This document shows positions 7,704 to 14,799 of a stretch of DNA of 64,000 nucleotides, one piece after another. Made by a program: the position numbers and the translations under genes. The DNA lies in contig JBKPND010000029.1 of NCBI GenBank assembly GCA_046732465.1, positions 37,873 through 101,872 on the forward strand. The letters run 5' to 3'. The notes below the pieces were generated by a model. The model was not told the origin of the DNA. It ran no database searches and was given only the letters and a program-made list of their open reading frames with translations. Numbering within the stretch: position 1 is the stretch's first letter; every line of letters starts with the position of its first letter. This DNA is from DASUPK01 sp046732465. GTDB lineage: Bacteria; Actinomycetota; Thermoleophilia; Solirubrobacterales; 70-9.

Positions 7704-8381
7704 ATGGCGCGTCCAGTCGAACCCGATCACATCTATCGCCACTTCTGCATGACGGCGCGTGCCGTCGAGGTCGTGGGTGAACGTTGGTCGCTGCTGATCG
7801 TCCGCGATCTGCTGCTCGGCCCACGTCGCTTCACCGATCTCGTCCGGACGCTGAACCCGATTACCCCGACCCGGCTGACGGATCGACTTCGACGGCTCGA
7901 AGCGGCGAAGGTGATCGAGCGCGAGCCGGCCGAAACCGGGAAGGAGGTCTGGTACCGGCTGACCGATGCCGGCCTGGACCTCGAACCGGCGATAGACGAG
8001 CTCACCTTCTGGGGGATCGAGCACGCCAAGGAGCCCCCGCGGCCCGATGAGCCCGTCCACTCCGATGCCGCGATGATCGGCACCAAAGTCTGGCTCAGCC
8101 GATATTCGCCGGCGGAAGCTGATCGACTTGTCTGGGTCTGGCGCTTCCCCGACGAGGACTACTACACCCTTCGAACCGCCAACGGCACCTGGGAGCTGAG
8201 CAGGGCAAAGGCGAAGGGTGCCGCAGTCACGGTCGACGCAACGCAGGCTGCGTGGGCAACCTTCCTCACTACGCCACGAGAGCGACGACGGCTGCCGACC
8301 GATGACATTCAGCTCGAGGGAACGCAGTCGGAGGTCAGGAAGTTCGCCAAGGCGTTCAAGACAAAGCTCGGCGCCCGATGA
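7704..8381 (+). CDS. HxlR-family winged-helix regulator with C-terminal SCP2-like domain
   Basis: A 225-residue protein. Residues about 10-105 are an HxlR winged helix: ARAVEVVGERWSLLIVRDLL, GPRRFTDLVRTLNPITPTRLTDRL, VWYRLTDAGLDLEPAI. The remainder (about 115-225) resembles a sterol-carrier-like ligand domain (YYTLRTANGTWEL, AVTVDATQAAWATFLT). HxlR proteins sense aldehydes, quinones or redox stress. The extra domain suggests binding of a hydrophobic ligand. Divergent from the ECF sigma gene and 69 bases upstream of an F420-type reductase. Confidence 0.88.
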   Translation: MARPVEPDHIYRHFCMTARAVEVVGERWSLLIVRDLLLGPRRFTDLVRTLNPITPTRLTDRLRRLEAAKVIEREPAETGKEVWYRLTDAGLDLEPAIDELTFWGIEHAKEPPRPDEPVHSDAAMIGTKVWLSRYSPAEADRLVWVWRFPDEDYYTLRTANGTWELSRAKAKGAAVTVDATQAAWATFLTTPRERRRLPTDDIQLEGTQSEVRKFAKAFKTKLGAR

Positions 8382-8450
8382 TCCCGGTCAACCGGTGCAT
8401 CCCCGCACTTACCTCCTGAGTAATCGCCCAGACCACCTCGCCATGACAGT

Positions 8451-8993
8451 GTGCCCCTCGTGGGCACCTCCCCTGCTCAATCCGACGGGCAGCTTCGACC
8501 GGTCGAGCGGTTCTGGCGCAATCGGCTCTTTGCCCGGGTCCGGCATCGCCTCACGCGACTAGGGCGCTCGTCGCCGGCCTTCACCCGAGCGCACGCCGGC
8601 CTGATTCGGCTCAGCGGTGGGCGGATCCGGCGCTCGTTCCTGTTCACGGGAGGGATGCCGGTCCTCGTCCTGACCACAACCGGACGGAAGTCCGGCCAGA
8701 GGCGGTCGACGCCGGTCGGTTACCTGAAGCACGGAGACGCCTTCGCGGTCCTCGCGTCCAATGCCGGGAGTGACCGCTCGCCGGCCTGGTGGCTGAACCT
8801 GCAGGCAGATCCGAGCGCCGAGGTGCTCGCCGAACGCGCCCGGATCCCGGTCACCGCGCGGCGAGCGGACGCTGCGGCCGAACGGGAGTTGTGGGCCCAG
8901 TTCGCGCGGCTCAACCCCGGCTTCGACGAGTACCGGAGCCTGACCGAGCGCCAGATAACCGTGGTCCTGCTCGAGCCGAATGAACTCGATTAG
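8451..8993 (+). CDS. Deazaflavin (F420)-dependent nitroreductase-family protein
   Basis: A 180-residue protein with the Ddn-family core: PVLVLTTTGRKSGQRRSTPVGYL, then FAVLASNAGSDRSPAWWLNL, then ARRADAAAERELWAQFARLNPGFDEY. The T-G-R-K-S-G loop followed by the SN-G-PAWWLNL motif is the F420-binding signature of this actinobacterial family, which reduces quinones or nitro-compounds. Start is GTG at 8451. It follows the HxlR regulator on the same strand. Confidence 0.88.
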   Translation: MPLVGTSPAQSDGQLRPVERFWRNRLFARVRHRLTRLGRSSPAFTRAHAGLIRLSGGRIRRSFLFTGGMPVLVLTTTGRKSGQRRSTPVGYLKHGDAFAVLASNAGSDRSPAWWLNLQADPSAEVLAERARIPVTARRADAAAERELWAQFARLNPGFDEYRSLTERQITVVLLEPNELD

Positions 8994-9031
8994 TTCTGCG
9001 ATCTCGGTCAGTCACTTCGTTAGAGGGCAAG

Positions 9032-10603
9032 ATGGCCAAGAGAGGTCGACAGCAAGACAAGAGGCTGATCCTCGGCTCGCTTCTGCTGGCGGCCTTCGCC
9101 ATCAACCTGGACACGACGATCGTCAACGTCGCGCTGCCGACCCTGGTCCGGGATCTGGACGCCTCCACGACGCAGCTCGAGTGGATCGTCGACGCCTACA
9201 ACCTGGTGTTCGCCGCCCTGGTCCTCGCTGCCGGCAACCTCGGCGACCGCGTCGGGCGCAAGGGCGTTCTCCTCACAGGGCTGGCGATCTTCGGGCTCGC
9301 GACGGTCGTGGGCGGGCTCGGAGATAGTCCCGGCTGGCTGATCGCTGCCCGCGCCGTGATGGGGCTCGGGGCGGCGCTGATCTTTCCGGCGACGCTCTCG
9401 CTGCTCACCAACGTCTTCACCGAGCGCGGCGAGCGCGCCCGCGCGATCGGCCTGTGGGGGGCGACCACGGGCGTCGGGATCGCTCTGGGGCCGATCATCG
9501 GCGGTTGGCTGCTGGAGCGCGATGGCTGGCAGAGCGTTTTCTTCGCCCTCGCGCCGATCGCGGCGCTCGGCCTTCTCCTGATCAGCCTTTACGTGCCGAC
9601 TTCACGCGATCCCGGGGCGCCCCCCGCCGACCGGCCGGGCCTCGTCCTCTCCACGGCGGCGATGGCGATCCTGATCTACACGATCATCGAGGCTCCGAAC
9701 CAGGGCTGGGACGCGGCCCGCAGCGTCGGCGGCTTCGCCCTCGCCGCGGGCCTTCTCATCGCCTTCATCGCCTTGGAGCGGCGCGCCGCGGCCCCGATGC
9801 TGGACGTCGGACTCTTCCGAAACCTTCGCTTCAGCGCGGCAAGCGGTGCGGTGACGATCACGTTCTTCTCGCTGTTGGGGTTCATCTTCCTGGTCACCCT
9901 GTACTTCCAGTTCCTGAAGGACTACGGGCCCTTCGAGACCGGCGTCCGCCTGCTGCCGGTGGCGACGCTGACCGGGATCACCTCCGTCCTCGGCACAAGC
10001 CTCGCGGTACGGAGCGGCACCAAGCTGGTCGTCGCCGGCGGTCTCGTCTCGCTGGCCGTGGGCCTCGCCTGGACCTCGACCGCGTCCGCCAGCACGAGCT
10101 ATCTGACGATCGCCGGGCAGATGGTGCTGATCGGCTCGGGGATCGGGTTGACAAGCGCACCGGCGACCGAGTCGATCATGGGCGCCGTGCCCAAGGCAAA
10201 GGCCGGAGTGGGATCGGCCATCAACGACGCGACCCGGATCCTCGGCGGCACCCTGGGCGTCGCGGTGATCGGCAGCATCTACGCGTCGCTTTATGCCAGC
10301 CGGCTGACAAGCGGGTTGCAGGTAGGTCTCCCCGGCGCCGCGAATGACGCCGCCCACCGCTCGATCGGCGGAGCGTTCGGCGCGGCCGACCAGCTCGCCG
10401 GGGCTGGACAGGGGGATGTGGCGGCGGCCCTGCACGAGGCCGCATCGACGGCCTTCTTCGACGGCTTCCAGATCGCCTGCGTGGTCGCCGCCGCGGTGGC
10501 GATCGCCGGCTCGGTGTTCGCCCTTATCCTGATTCCGGCCCAGCCGCCGCATCAAAGTGATGAGCCGGGCGAAGCCGCCTACACCCTGAGCGAAGCCGGA
10601 TAG
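9032..10603 (+). CDS. MFS transporter, DHA2 family (14 helices)
   Basis: A 523-residue polytopic protein with about 14 hydrophobic helices. It shows the DHA2 drug:H+ antiporter motifs: LDTTIVNVALPTL (motif D1), GNLGDRVGRKGVL (motif A), and GATTGVGIALGPIIGGWL (motif C). It would export small toxic compounds using the proton gradient. It follows the F420-type reductase by 38 bases and may be co-transcribed with it and the HxlR gene, consistent with xenobiotic or quinone defence. A second DHA2 pump lies at 37868. Confidence 0.93.
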   Translation: MAKRGRQQDKRLILGSLLLAAFAINLDTTIVNVALPTLVRDLDASTTQLEWIVDAYNLVFAALVLAAGNLGDRVGRKGVLLTGLAIFGLATVVGGLGDSPGWLIAARAVMGLGAALIFPATLSLLTNVFTERGERARAIGLWGATTGVGIALGPIIGGWLLERDGWQSVFFALAPIAALGLLLISLYVPTSRDPGAPPADRPGLVLSTAAMAILIYTIIEAPNQGWDAARSVGGFALAAGLLIAFIALERRAAAPMLDVGLFRNLRFSAASGAVTITFFSLLGFIFLVTLYFQFLKDYGPFETGVRLLPVATLTGITSVLGTSLAVRSGTKLVVAGGLVSLAVGLAWTSTASASTSYLTIAGQMVLIGSGIGLTSAPATESIMGAVPKAKAGVGSAINDATRILGGTLGVAVIGSIYASLYASRLTSGLQVGLPGAANDAAHRSIGGAFGAADQLAGAGQGDVAAALHEAASTAFFDGFQIACVVAAAVAIAGSVFALILIPAQPPHQSDEPGEAAYTLSEAG

Positions 10604-10770
10604 CTCCCTGATTCGGCGTCCGAACTCGCTGCCGCCGTACGCGCGGGAATTGTTTGAGAACGAGTACGCCCGTGAGAACAGAGACGGCGTCACGAAGCTC
10701 CAGGGCGCCTATCGGCGTGCGCGGAAGCGGTGCGTCGAGCCCACGCGCGATGAGCGGTTCCACCGACAGG

Positions 10771-10995
10771 TCAGCTCGGCAGCGCAATCGCTTGCCGAAG
10801 CCGGACGGGCTCTTCGAAGCCGACGACCACCGCGTTCTTGTGCTCCTCGTCGCGGGCCGCGTAGAGAATCCTCACCCGACCGCGCGCGGCGCGCAAGCGT
10901 AGTCGTCGAGCAGGTCTTCGTGGGAGACGAGCTCGCGATCGTACCGGGTCCGAAAGCCGGCAAACCGCTCTCGGTGGTGGCCGAACCAGCTCCGC
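10771..10995 (-). pseudogene. DUF488 C-terminal remnant with frameshift
   Basis: One frame reads RSWFGHHRERFAGFRTRYDR then ELVSHEDLLDDY before drifting to a stop. A neighbouring frame resumes LRAARGRVRILYAARDEEHK with NAVVV. Together these are the C-terminal half of a DUF488 protein, whose normal ending is WFGH...F...Y..EL...L.......G.vtLlYaArd..HN.A. The shift lies near 10885-10905. No DUF488 N-terminus is visible upstream. The 485 bases between the MFS gene and the TetR fragment hold nothing else I can support. Confidence 0.6.
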
Positions 10996-11088
10996 CGCCC
11001 GGGGCTCGGACGCTGTGCTGACCATCGTCTGGAATCGCCCATGCCGCCTTTCTCGCCTCGGTTCGACGAGCGCGAGCGGGAGGCCCTA

Positions 11089-11289
11089 TTAGCGAAGGGC
11101 CCTCGAAAGAGGGCCTTGTTCAATGCGCTCTGCATCTCCTCGTGCCTTGTTGCCGAAGTGCTCGTAGGAGGTCTTGCGCCCCACCCCTGCGCGGCGGGCC
11201 ACCTCGACGATGGTGATGGCGTTGTGGCCCTTCTCCGCGAACGTGTCGGCCATCGCTTCCAGCATCCGCTCGCGCTGCGACCACAGCAC
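11089..11289 (-). pseudogene. Truncated TetR-family regulator (HTH only)
   Basis: The 66-residue reading frame contains a complete TetR helix-turn-helix: QRERMLEAMADTFAEKGHN, ITIVEVARRAGVGRKTSYEHF. After GNKA the expected continuation (D/E-x-F/L...) is lost, and the frame ends inside a GGGCCCTC hairpin. The ligand-binding domain of about 130 residues is absent. It starts right after a 42-residue ORF. It may be a broken gene fused to foreign sequence; expression of a free HTH is possible but unproven. Confidence 0.6.
11097..11115. terminator. GGGCCCTC-GAAA-GAGGGCC hairpin
   Basis: A 7-8 bp GC stem closed by a stable GAAA tetraloop, with AAG before and CTT after. It sits at the 3' end of the TetR fragment. 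It could serve as a transcription terminator or be part of the junction that broke the gene. Hairpins with the same AAGGGCCCT start occur at 12014 and 18278. Confidence 0.45.
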
Positions 11290-11293
11290 CTGT

Positions 11294-11422
11294 TCAGAGC
11301 AATCTGATCAGCAGGTTCAGCAAGACGGTGAGCGCGATCGAGAGGACGATCGACCAGAGAAGGCAGCCGGGCATGAAGCGCACCTGTGTGCGTTGCCCGG
11401 ATCGCTTCCAGATCACGAACAT
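11294..11422 (-). CDS. 42-residue single-helix membrane protein
   Basis: A short ORF with ATG at 11422, preceded by AGGCGG. The product starts MFVIWKRSGQRTQVRFMPGC, then has one hydrophobic segment LLWSIVLSIALTVLLNLLIR. The basic N-terminal region followed by one helix and no acidic residues indicates an inner-membrane protein with the N-terminus inside. Small proteins with this W-K-R ... F-x-P-G-C-L-L pattern are, to my recollection, common in actinobacteria, but function is unknown. Stop is at 11294. Confidence 0.6.
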   Translation of the reverse strand: MFVIWKRSGQRTQVRFMPGCLLWSIVLSIALTVLLNLLIRLL

Positions 11423-11460
11423 CGTTTGCCGCCTGCTACCGGTGTCTCGATGGGAGATAG

Positions 11461-11492
11461 CCCGGCCGAGGCCCCATTGGGCCCCGGCCGGG
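11461..11492 (-). terminator. Strong GC hairpin after the 108-residue membrane protein gene
   Basis: CCCGGCC ... GGCCGGG arms (11461-11467 and 11486-11492) with an inner GGCCC/GGGCC pairing form a long stem just downstream of the stop of the minus-strand gene at 11504. It is the likely terminator of that gene, although no clear U-tract follows. Confidence 0.5.
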
Positions 11493-11503
11493 GAGCATCG
11501 GAG

Positions 11504-11830
11504 CTAGCGACCGTTCCGATCGCCCTCGTCGAGACTCTCGGTATACGGATCGCGCGACCCGGACTTGGCCAGTCCGCGACCGATGAAGTAGGCACCGGCG
11601 ACGATTGCGACGTAAAGCCATGCCTGGCGGGCGATGAACTCGTCGGTTCCGTCGGTGTCGCCGCCCTTGATCACGGCGGCGCTGACGAGGATCGCGGCGA
11701 TGACGCCGACCATCCCCCAGAATTCGGTGGTCTTGAACGCCTGCTTGGTCTCGGTCGTCAGGCGACGAATACGCCCCTGGCGTCGGACTGCATCGGTGCG
11801 CGGAGCACCGGACTTCGTTGCGGCTTCCAT
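11504..11830 (-). CDS. Small membrane protein with two predicted helices
   Basis: I start the gene at the ATG at 11828-11830, which has an AGGAG ribosome site; an in-frame start 40 codons upstream has none. The product has 108 residues: a basic N-terminus (about 1-35), helix 1 WGMVGVIAAILVSAAVIKGG, a short acidic loop (DTDGTDEF), helix 2 WLYVAIVAGAYFIGRGLAKSG and an acidic tail. No known domain. A sigma-B-like promoter (11972-11996) precedes it by about 140 bases, suggesting stress induction. Confidence 0.7.
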   Translation of the reverse strand: MEAATKSGAPRTDAVRRQGRIRRLTTETKQAFKTTEFWGMVGVIAAILVSAAVIKGGDTDGTDEFIARQAWLYVAIVAGAYFIGRGLAKSGSRDPYTESLDEGDRNGR

Positions 11831-11971
11831 GCGTTTACTGCTCCTGTCTTGCGTTTCCCGTCTGGGCCGTGCAAGCTGACCTGAGGTGGTCACACTCGCC
11901 CATTTGCTCCCAGACTGAACGGGCAGGCGCTTCGCGTTTCGGCGAAGCAAATGCTGCCTCGCTCCGACTGC

Positions 11972-11996
11972 TTACCCGCCGAGATACCGACCAAAC
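11972..11996 (-). promoter_or_regulatory. Sigma-B/F-type promoter GTTT-N15-GGGTAA
   Basis: On the minus strand GTTT (11993-11996) is followed after exactly 15 bases by GGGTAA (11972-11977). This fits the actinobacterial SigB/SigF consensus (GTTT, 14-17 bases, GGGTAT/A). It faces the 108-residue membrane protein gene, with a leader of about 140 bases. Confidence 0.55.
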
Positions 11997-12013
11997 GAGT
12001 GTTCGGGCAATGC

Positions 12014-12031
12014 GAAGGGCCCTTGCCCTTC
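12014..12031 (-). terminator. GAAGGGC-CCTT-GCCCTTC hairpin
   Basis: A perfect 7-bp stem with a 4-base loop lies 6 bases beyond the stop of the minus-strand DUF1990 gene. Probable terminator of the DUF1990 pair. Confidence 0.55.
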
Positions 12032-12036
12032 TGTGT

Positions 12037-12798
12037 TCAGGGAAGCTGGTAGTTGGGGAACGTCACGATCCCGCCGGCGCTCCTCGGGGCCAGCTCGGTG
12101 ACGATGCCATCGAGTCGCCCCTCGACGAGCCGTTTCATGCGCTCGGCGCAGCGACGCGTGAACAGCACCTGCTGGCGCCGCCCGACAAGCCGAAAACCGC
12201 GATCCAGGATCGGACTGCGTGTATCGGCCGGCCGCGCGACAGCGTGGATCCGGTACTCCACCTCGCCTGTATCCAGCCACTTCCAGACCTGGTAGTCCAT
12301 CTGCCCGCGCTCGAGGTGCCCCTGGAGGGTTCGGTATGCCCAGCCCCACACACGCACACTTCTCGCGGCGACCTCCCGGACCTCGTCGAAGATGACCCCG
12401 ATGCGAACCCCGACCCGCACCCGCAACGCGAGGTAGCGAATCTCGAGCAGCATGTCCCGTCCCTCGAGCGGCGCGTCGGACCAGTAGTAGGCGCGAATCC
12501 GTTTTGGGTCGGCGAACTCGTACTCGCGAAGGAGCCGTTTAGCAGTCTCGAAGGATCCGGCCGGGATCGGCTCGCCCGGCGGCTCCCGCCGCAGGGACCG
12601 GCGGTAGTCGTCCACGTGCCAGGCCTCCCGCTTGACGGAGGAAAGGCCCGCGGGATTGAAGTTGAGATCCAGATCGTGGATCCGTTCGAGCTGGGCGCGA
12701 ACCTCGCCCCGGGTCAGCCACGGGGGCCCGAGCTCCAAACGTCGCTCAGTCGCCAAACGCGCCGGCTTCGACCTTCCGAGTGTGGATCTCGATGCCAC
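12037..12798 (-). CDS. DUF1990-like protein (second copy)
   Basis: A protein of up to 253 residues related to its upstream neighbour. It shares the core LQGHLERGQMDYQVWKWLDT found there as LEGHLEAGQIEFRAYEEDR, a beta-rich DUF1990-like pattern, then FRLVGRRQQVLFTRRCAERM near the end. The longest start overlaps the previous gene by 53 bases; an in-frame TTG near 12738 just after that gene's stop is an alternative. The N-terminal extension (residues 25-90) has no counterpart in the neighbour. Function of this family is unknown. A hairpin follows the stop. Confidence 0.7.
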   Translation of the reverse strand: MASRSTLGRSKPARLATERRLELGPPWLTRGEVRAQLERIHDLDLNFNPAGLSSVKREAWHVDDYRRSLRREPPGEPIPAGSFETAKRLLREYEFADPKRIRAYYWSDAPLEGRDMLLEIRYLALRVRVGVRIGVIFDEVREVAARSVRVWGWAYRTLQGHLERGQMDYQVWKWLDTGEVEYRIHAVARPADTRSPILDRGFRLVGRRQQVLFTRRCAERMKRLVEGRLDGIVTELAPRSAGGIVTFPNYQLP

Positions 12799-13465
12799 CG
12801 CTCCTCCTTCCGCCGGACAGCTTGGCGATCCGCTCGAGCGTCGACGTCCACATATGGAGCTGGACCTCCTTGCTCATCCGCAGCCGGTCGTAAAGGATGT
12901 CCGTGAGCCTGTCCTTGCTGCGGGCCCAGCTCTCGATCTCAAAGACGACAAGCCGGTCTTCCTCGTACGCCCGGAATTCGATCTGGCCGGCCTCGAGATG
13001 CCCCTCGAGCGTGGTGAGCCTGAACATCGTTCCCTGGCGCTTGGCCACTCGGACCGGTCCGTCCCACGGCCCCGCCATACGAACGACGTACTCGTCGTTG
13101 ATCCGCATCCCGCCCTCGGACCCCTCCAGCTTCCGAAACGTCGCAAATTCAGAAGGGGAGACCGAGTCCGGGTCGGCGGCGACCGCTTGCACGAGCTCAT
13201 CCGGTGAGAGCTCGCTGCCGCGGATCCGGACGCGATATCGGCGATGGAACATCGGGCCGGCGCCGTCGTGAGGCGTTTGGATCTCGGAACGCTCGAGTTC
13301 AGCCGGCAACGGCGGTGGCGAGTCCTCCTCTAGGCTGCCTTCGACCTCGTCTCGGTGAAGGGGTGTCGTCCGCCACATATAGCGCCACGACGTCAGAGCG
13401 ACGCCCATCGGCCATCGAGTGGCCGTCGCCACACGCTGAGGGAGACCCTGGTTTCGCGGCATCAC
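12746..13465 (-). CDS. DUF1990-like protein (first copy)
   Basis: A 239-residue protein. Residues about 70-225 carry the DUF1990-like region: MFHRRYRVRIRGSELSPDEL, YVVRMAGPWDGPVRV, TTLEGHLEAGQIEFRAYEE, then VQLHMWTSTLERIAKLSGGR. The N-terminal 65 residues look disordered. Start is GTG 13465 or ATG 13462. The second copy follows with overlap, so the two form one transcription unit, and paralogous pairing suggests they work together or arose by duplication. Confidence 0.7.
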   Translation of the reverse strand: MMPRNQGLPQRVATATRWPMGVALTSWRYMWRTTPLHRDEVEGSLEEDSPPPLPAELERSEIQTPHDGAGPMFHRRYRVRIRGSELSPDELVQAVAADPDSVSPSEFATFRKLEGSEGGMRINDEYVVRMAGPWDGPVRVAKRQGTMFRLTTLEGHLEAGQIEFRAYEEDRLVVFEIESWARSKDRLTDILYDRLRMSKEVQLHMWTSTLERIAKLSGGRRSGGIEIHTRKVEAGAFGD

Positions 13466-13557
13466 AGGCCTCTACCCATGCGGGAACCGCGGCACACCGG
13501 CGATGCTTCGAGCGGATCGCGGGGTTACGAGGTCGGCGGTCGGGCATAAGGCGGACC

Positions 13558-13803
13558 GTGTTGGTCGACCTTGTCCACCGCGCCGGCTTACGGGGTTGGC
13601 ACCTCCATCTGACGTCGATGGCCTCTGTATTCCTCTGCATCGGTCTATGGATCAGAGCCAAGACACATGATCAGAGCGAACGCGGAAATGCCGAGCGCCG
13701 AGCCCTGTTCGTGGGTCTCTGGCCGCCGATGTTGTGGCTGATTGGCGATTCGCTCGAGCGGCGAAACAGCGCGACATCGCGGCGCCGGCTCCGTCGTCGG
13801 TAG
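13558..13803 (+). CDS. Small membrane protein, about 81 residues
   Basis: I choose GTG at 13558, with AAGGCGG nine bases upstream; a longer frame upstream is not protein-like. The sequence includes GLRGWHLHLTSMASVFLCIG, LWIRAKTHDQSERGNAERRA and LFVGLWPPMLWLIGDSLERR: two hydrophobic helices separated by a charged, N/E/R-rich loop. The pattern LTSMAS ... AERR.LFVGLW.P ... GD.L resembles small conserved membrane proteins of actinobacteria that I recognise only by pattern. Function unknown. Confidence 0.6.
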   Translation: MLVDLVHRAGLRGWHLHLTSMASVFLCIGLWIRAKTHDQSERGNAERRALFVGLWPPMLWLIGDSLERRNSATSRRRLRRR

Positions 13804-13843
13804 AGCCGAAGGATCCCGAACGCCGCGTTGCTACCAGGCTCGG

Positions 13844-13918
13844 CTAAACCACTCGCCTGACTAGGTACAGCGCCAGCAGCACCAAGATGATGATGATGAG
13901 GATGGTGATGATCGACAT
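13844..13918 (-). CDS. 24-residue hydrophobic membrane peptide
   Basis: ATG at 13918 is preceded by a strong GGGAGG ribosome site. The product is MSIITILIIIILVLLALYLV plus RRVV: one transmembrane helix with a basic end. It also has its own sigma-B-like promoter (13972-13996), 54 bases upstream. Ribosome site, promoter and ideal helix composition together make a genuine small protein likely despite its size. Role unknown. Confidence 0.62.
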   Translation of the reverse strand: MSIITILIIIILVLLALYLVRRVV

Positions 13919-13971
13919 GTCGCCTCCCTTCCCTTCGATCGGAGTTGAACCTCCGTGTCGTGCGTGAGCAC

Positions 13972-13996
13972 CTACCCCGGAGCGTCTGCTTCGAAC
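13972..13996 (-). promoter_or_regulatory. Sigma-B/F-type promoter GTTC-N15-GGGTAG
   Basis: On the minus strand GTTC (13993-13996) and GGGTAG (13972-13977) are separated by 15 bases, 54 bases upstream of the 24-residue peptide start. It is back-to-back with a similar promoter at 14071 for the divergent gene. Confidence 0.5.
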
Positions 13997-14070
13997 CTTT
14001 GAGTTGCCCAGCTGCCCAGGCCTTGCCACGCCACCCGTCCCTTCGACCTGACGCGGTATGAGCAACGGGG

Positions 14071-14094
14071 GTTTATTGCGGCAAATGCGGGTAA
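14071..14094 (+). promoter_or_regulatory. Sigma-B/F-type promoter GTTT-N14-GGGTAA
   Basis: GTTT (14071-14074) and GGGTAA (14089-14094) with 14 bases between, ending 47 bases before the start codon of the Arg/Ser-rich protein. A close match to the actinobacterial general-stress consensus. Confidence 0.6.
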
Positions 14095-14141
14095 CTCCTG
14101 CCGGCAAGGAGAAATCGCAAGGATGCGAAAGGAGGGTCGAA

Positions 14142-14765
14142 ATGGCCCGGACGAGCACAAGAGGGAACTCGCAGGCTCGCCGCAGTACGACGGGGGGGTC
14201 GAACGGCTCGGGCCGATCGGCGGCCTCCTCTAGGCGCTCGAGTTCGGCTCGAAGCCGTCAGGGGCGCAACGGAACAAGTGCTACGAGGAGTCGGGCGTCG
14301 GGAGCCGCCCGACGCGGCTCGCGCACCAGCGCGGGCTCCCGCCGTCGGTCGAGGAGTTCAGGTGGGACCGGTCCGGCAGCTTCCGTCAAGCAGGTTGCTG
14401 CAAAGGGCAAGAACGCCGTTGCCGAGGGAGTGCAGAATGGCCGTAAGGCGGTCTCAACCGCCGCGGGCAAGGTGAAGGGGCCGGCTCTCGCGGCCGGGGC
14501 AGCCTTGGCGGGCGTCGCGGGTGGAATGGCTCTGCAGTCGAAGCGCGACTCCGGGCGGAAGGTCCTGGGACTTCGGGTCGGCAAGGGCGTCGGCGATGTC
14601 GGGCGGAACCTCGCCGATGCCGGCCAGAGCGCGGGCAGGTTCACCGAGAACCTCGGTGAGTTTGCTGTCGAGATGCGCAAGACACGCGAGGCGATCGAGG
14701 ATCGATCACAGAAGCATCGCTCGCCGATTGAGGTCGTGTTGCAAGCTTTGACCGCGCGACGCTGA
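14142..14765 (+). CDS. Arg/Ser-rich low-complexity protein with Ala/Gly-rich helix
   Basis: ATG at 14142 follows AAAGGAGGG, an excellent ribosome site. The 207-residue product has three parts. Residues 1-83 are almost only Ser, Arg, Gly, Thr and Ala, like a disordered basic tail. Residues 85-130 contain K-repeats and a hydrophobic Ala/Gly stretch (GPALAAGAALAGVAGGMAL). The C-terminal 75 residues are a mixed amphipathic region ending RSPIEVVLQALTARR. A nucleic-acid-binding tail attached to a membrane or oligomerising segment is plausible. A sigma-B-like promoter suggests stress expression. No family recognised. Confidence 0.75.
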   Translation: MARTSTRGNSQARRSTTGGSNGSGRSAASSRRSSSARSRQGRNGTSATRSRASGAARRGSRTSAGSRRRSRSSGGTGPAASVKQVAAKGKNAVAEGVQNGRKAVSTAAGKVKGPALAAGAALAGVAGGMALQSKRDSGRKVLGLRVGKGVGDVGRNLADAGQSAGRFTENLGEFAVEMRKTREAIEDRSQKHRSPIEVVLQALTARR

Positions 14766-14799
14766 CGACAAATTCGCGGTCCGAATCCGGCGCCCGCTA

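Noticed and set aside
9602..10693. 363-codon minus-strand frame
   Set aside because: Shadow of the MFS transporter gene.
10650..11021. 123-codon plus-strand ORF
   Set aside because: No family resemblance and antisense to the DUF488 remnant, which explains the sequence better.
13472..13497. GTGT-N16-GGGTAG before the first DUF1990 gene
   Set aside because: The -35 is weak and the -10 would leave almost no leader; not counted with the four better promoters.
14058..14141. N-terminal extension of the Arg/Ser-rich protein
   Set aside because: It would read through the sigma-B-like promoter and the strong ribosome site that precede ATG 14142.
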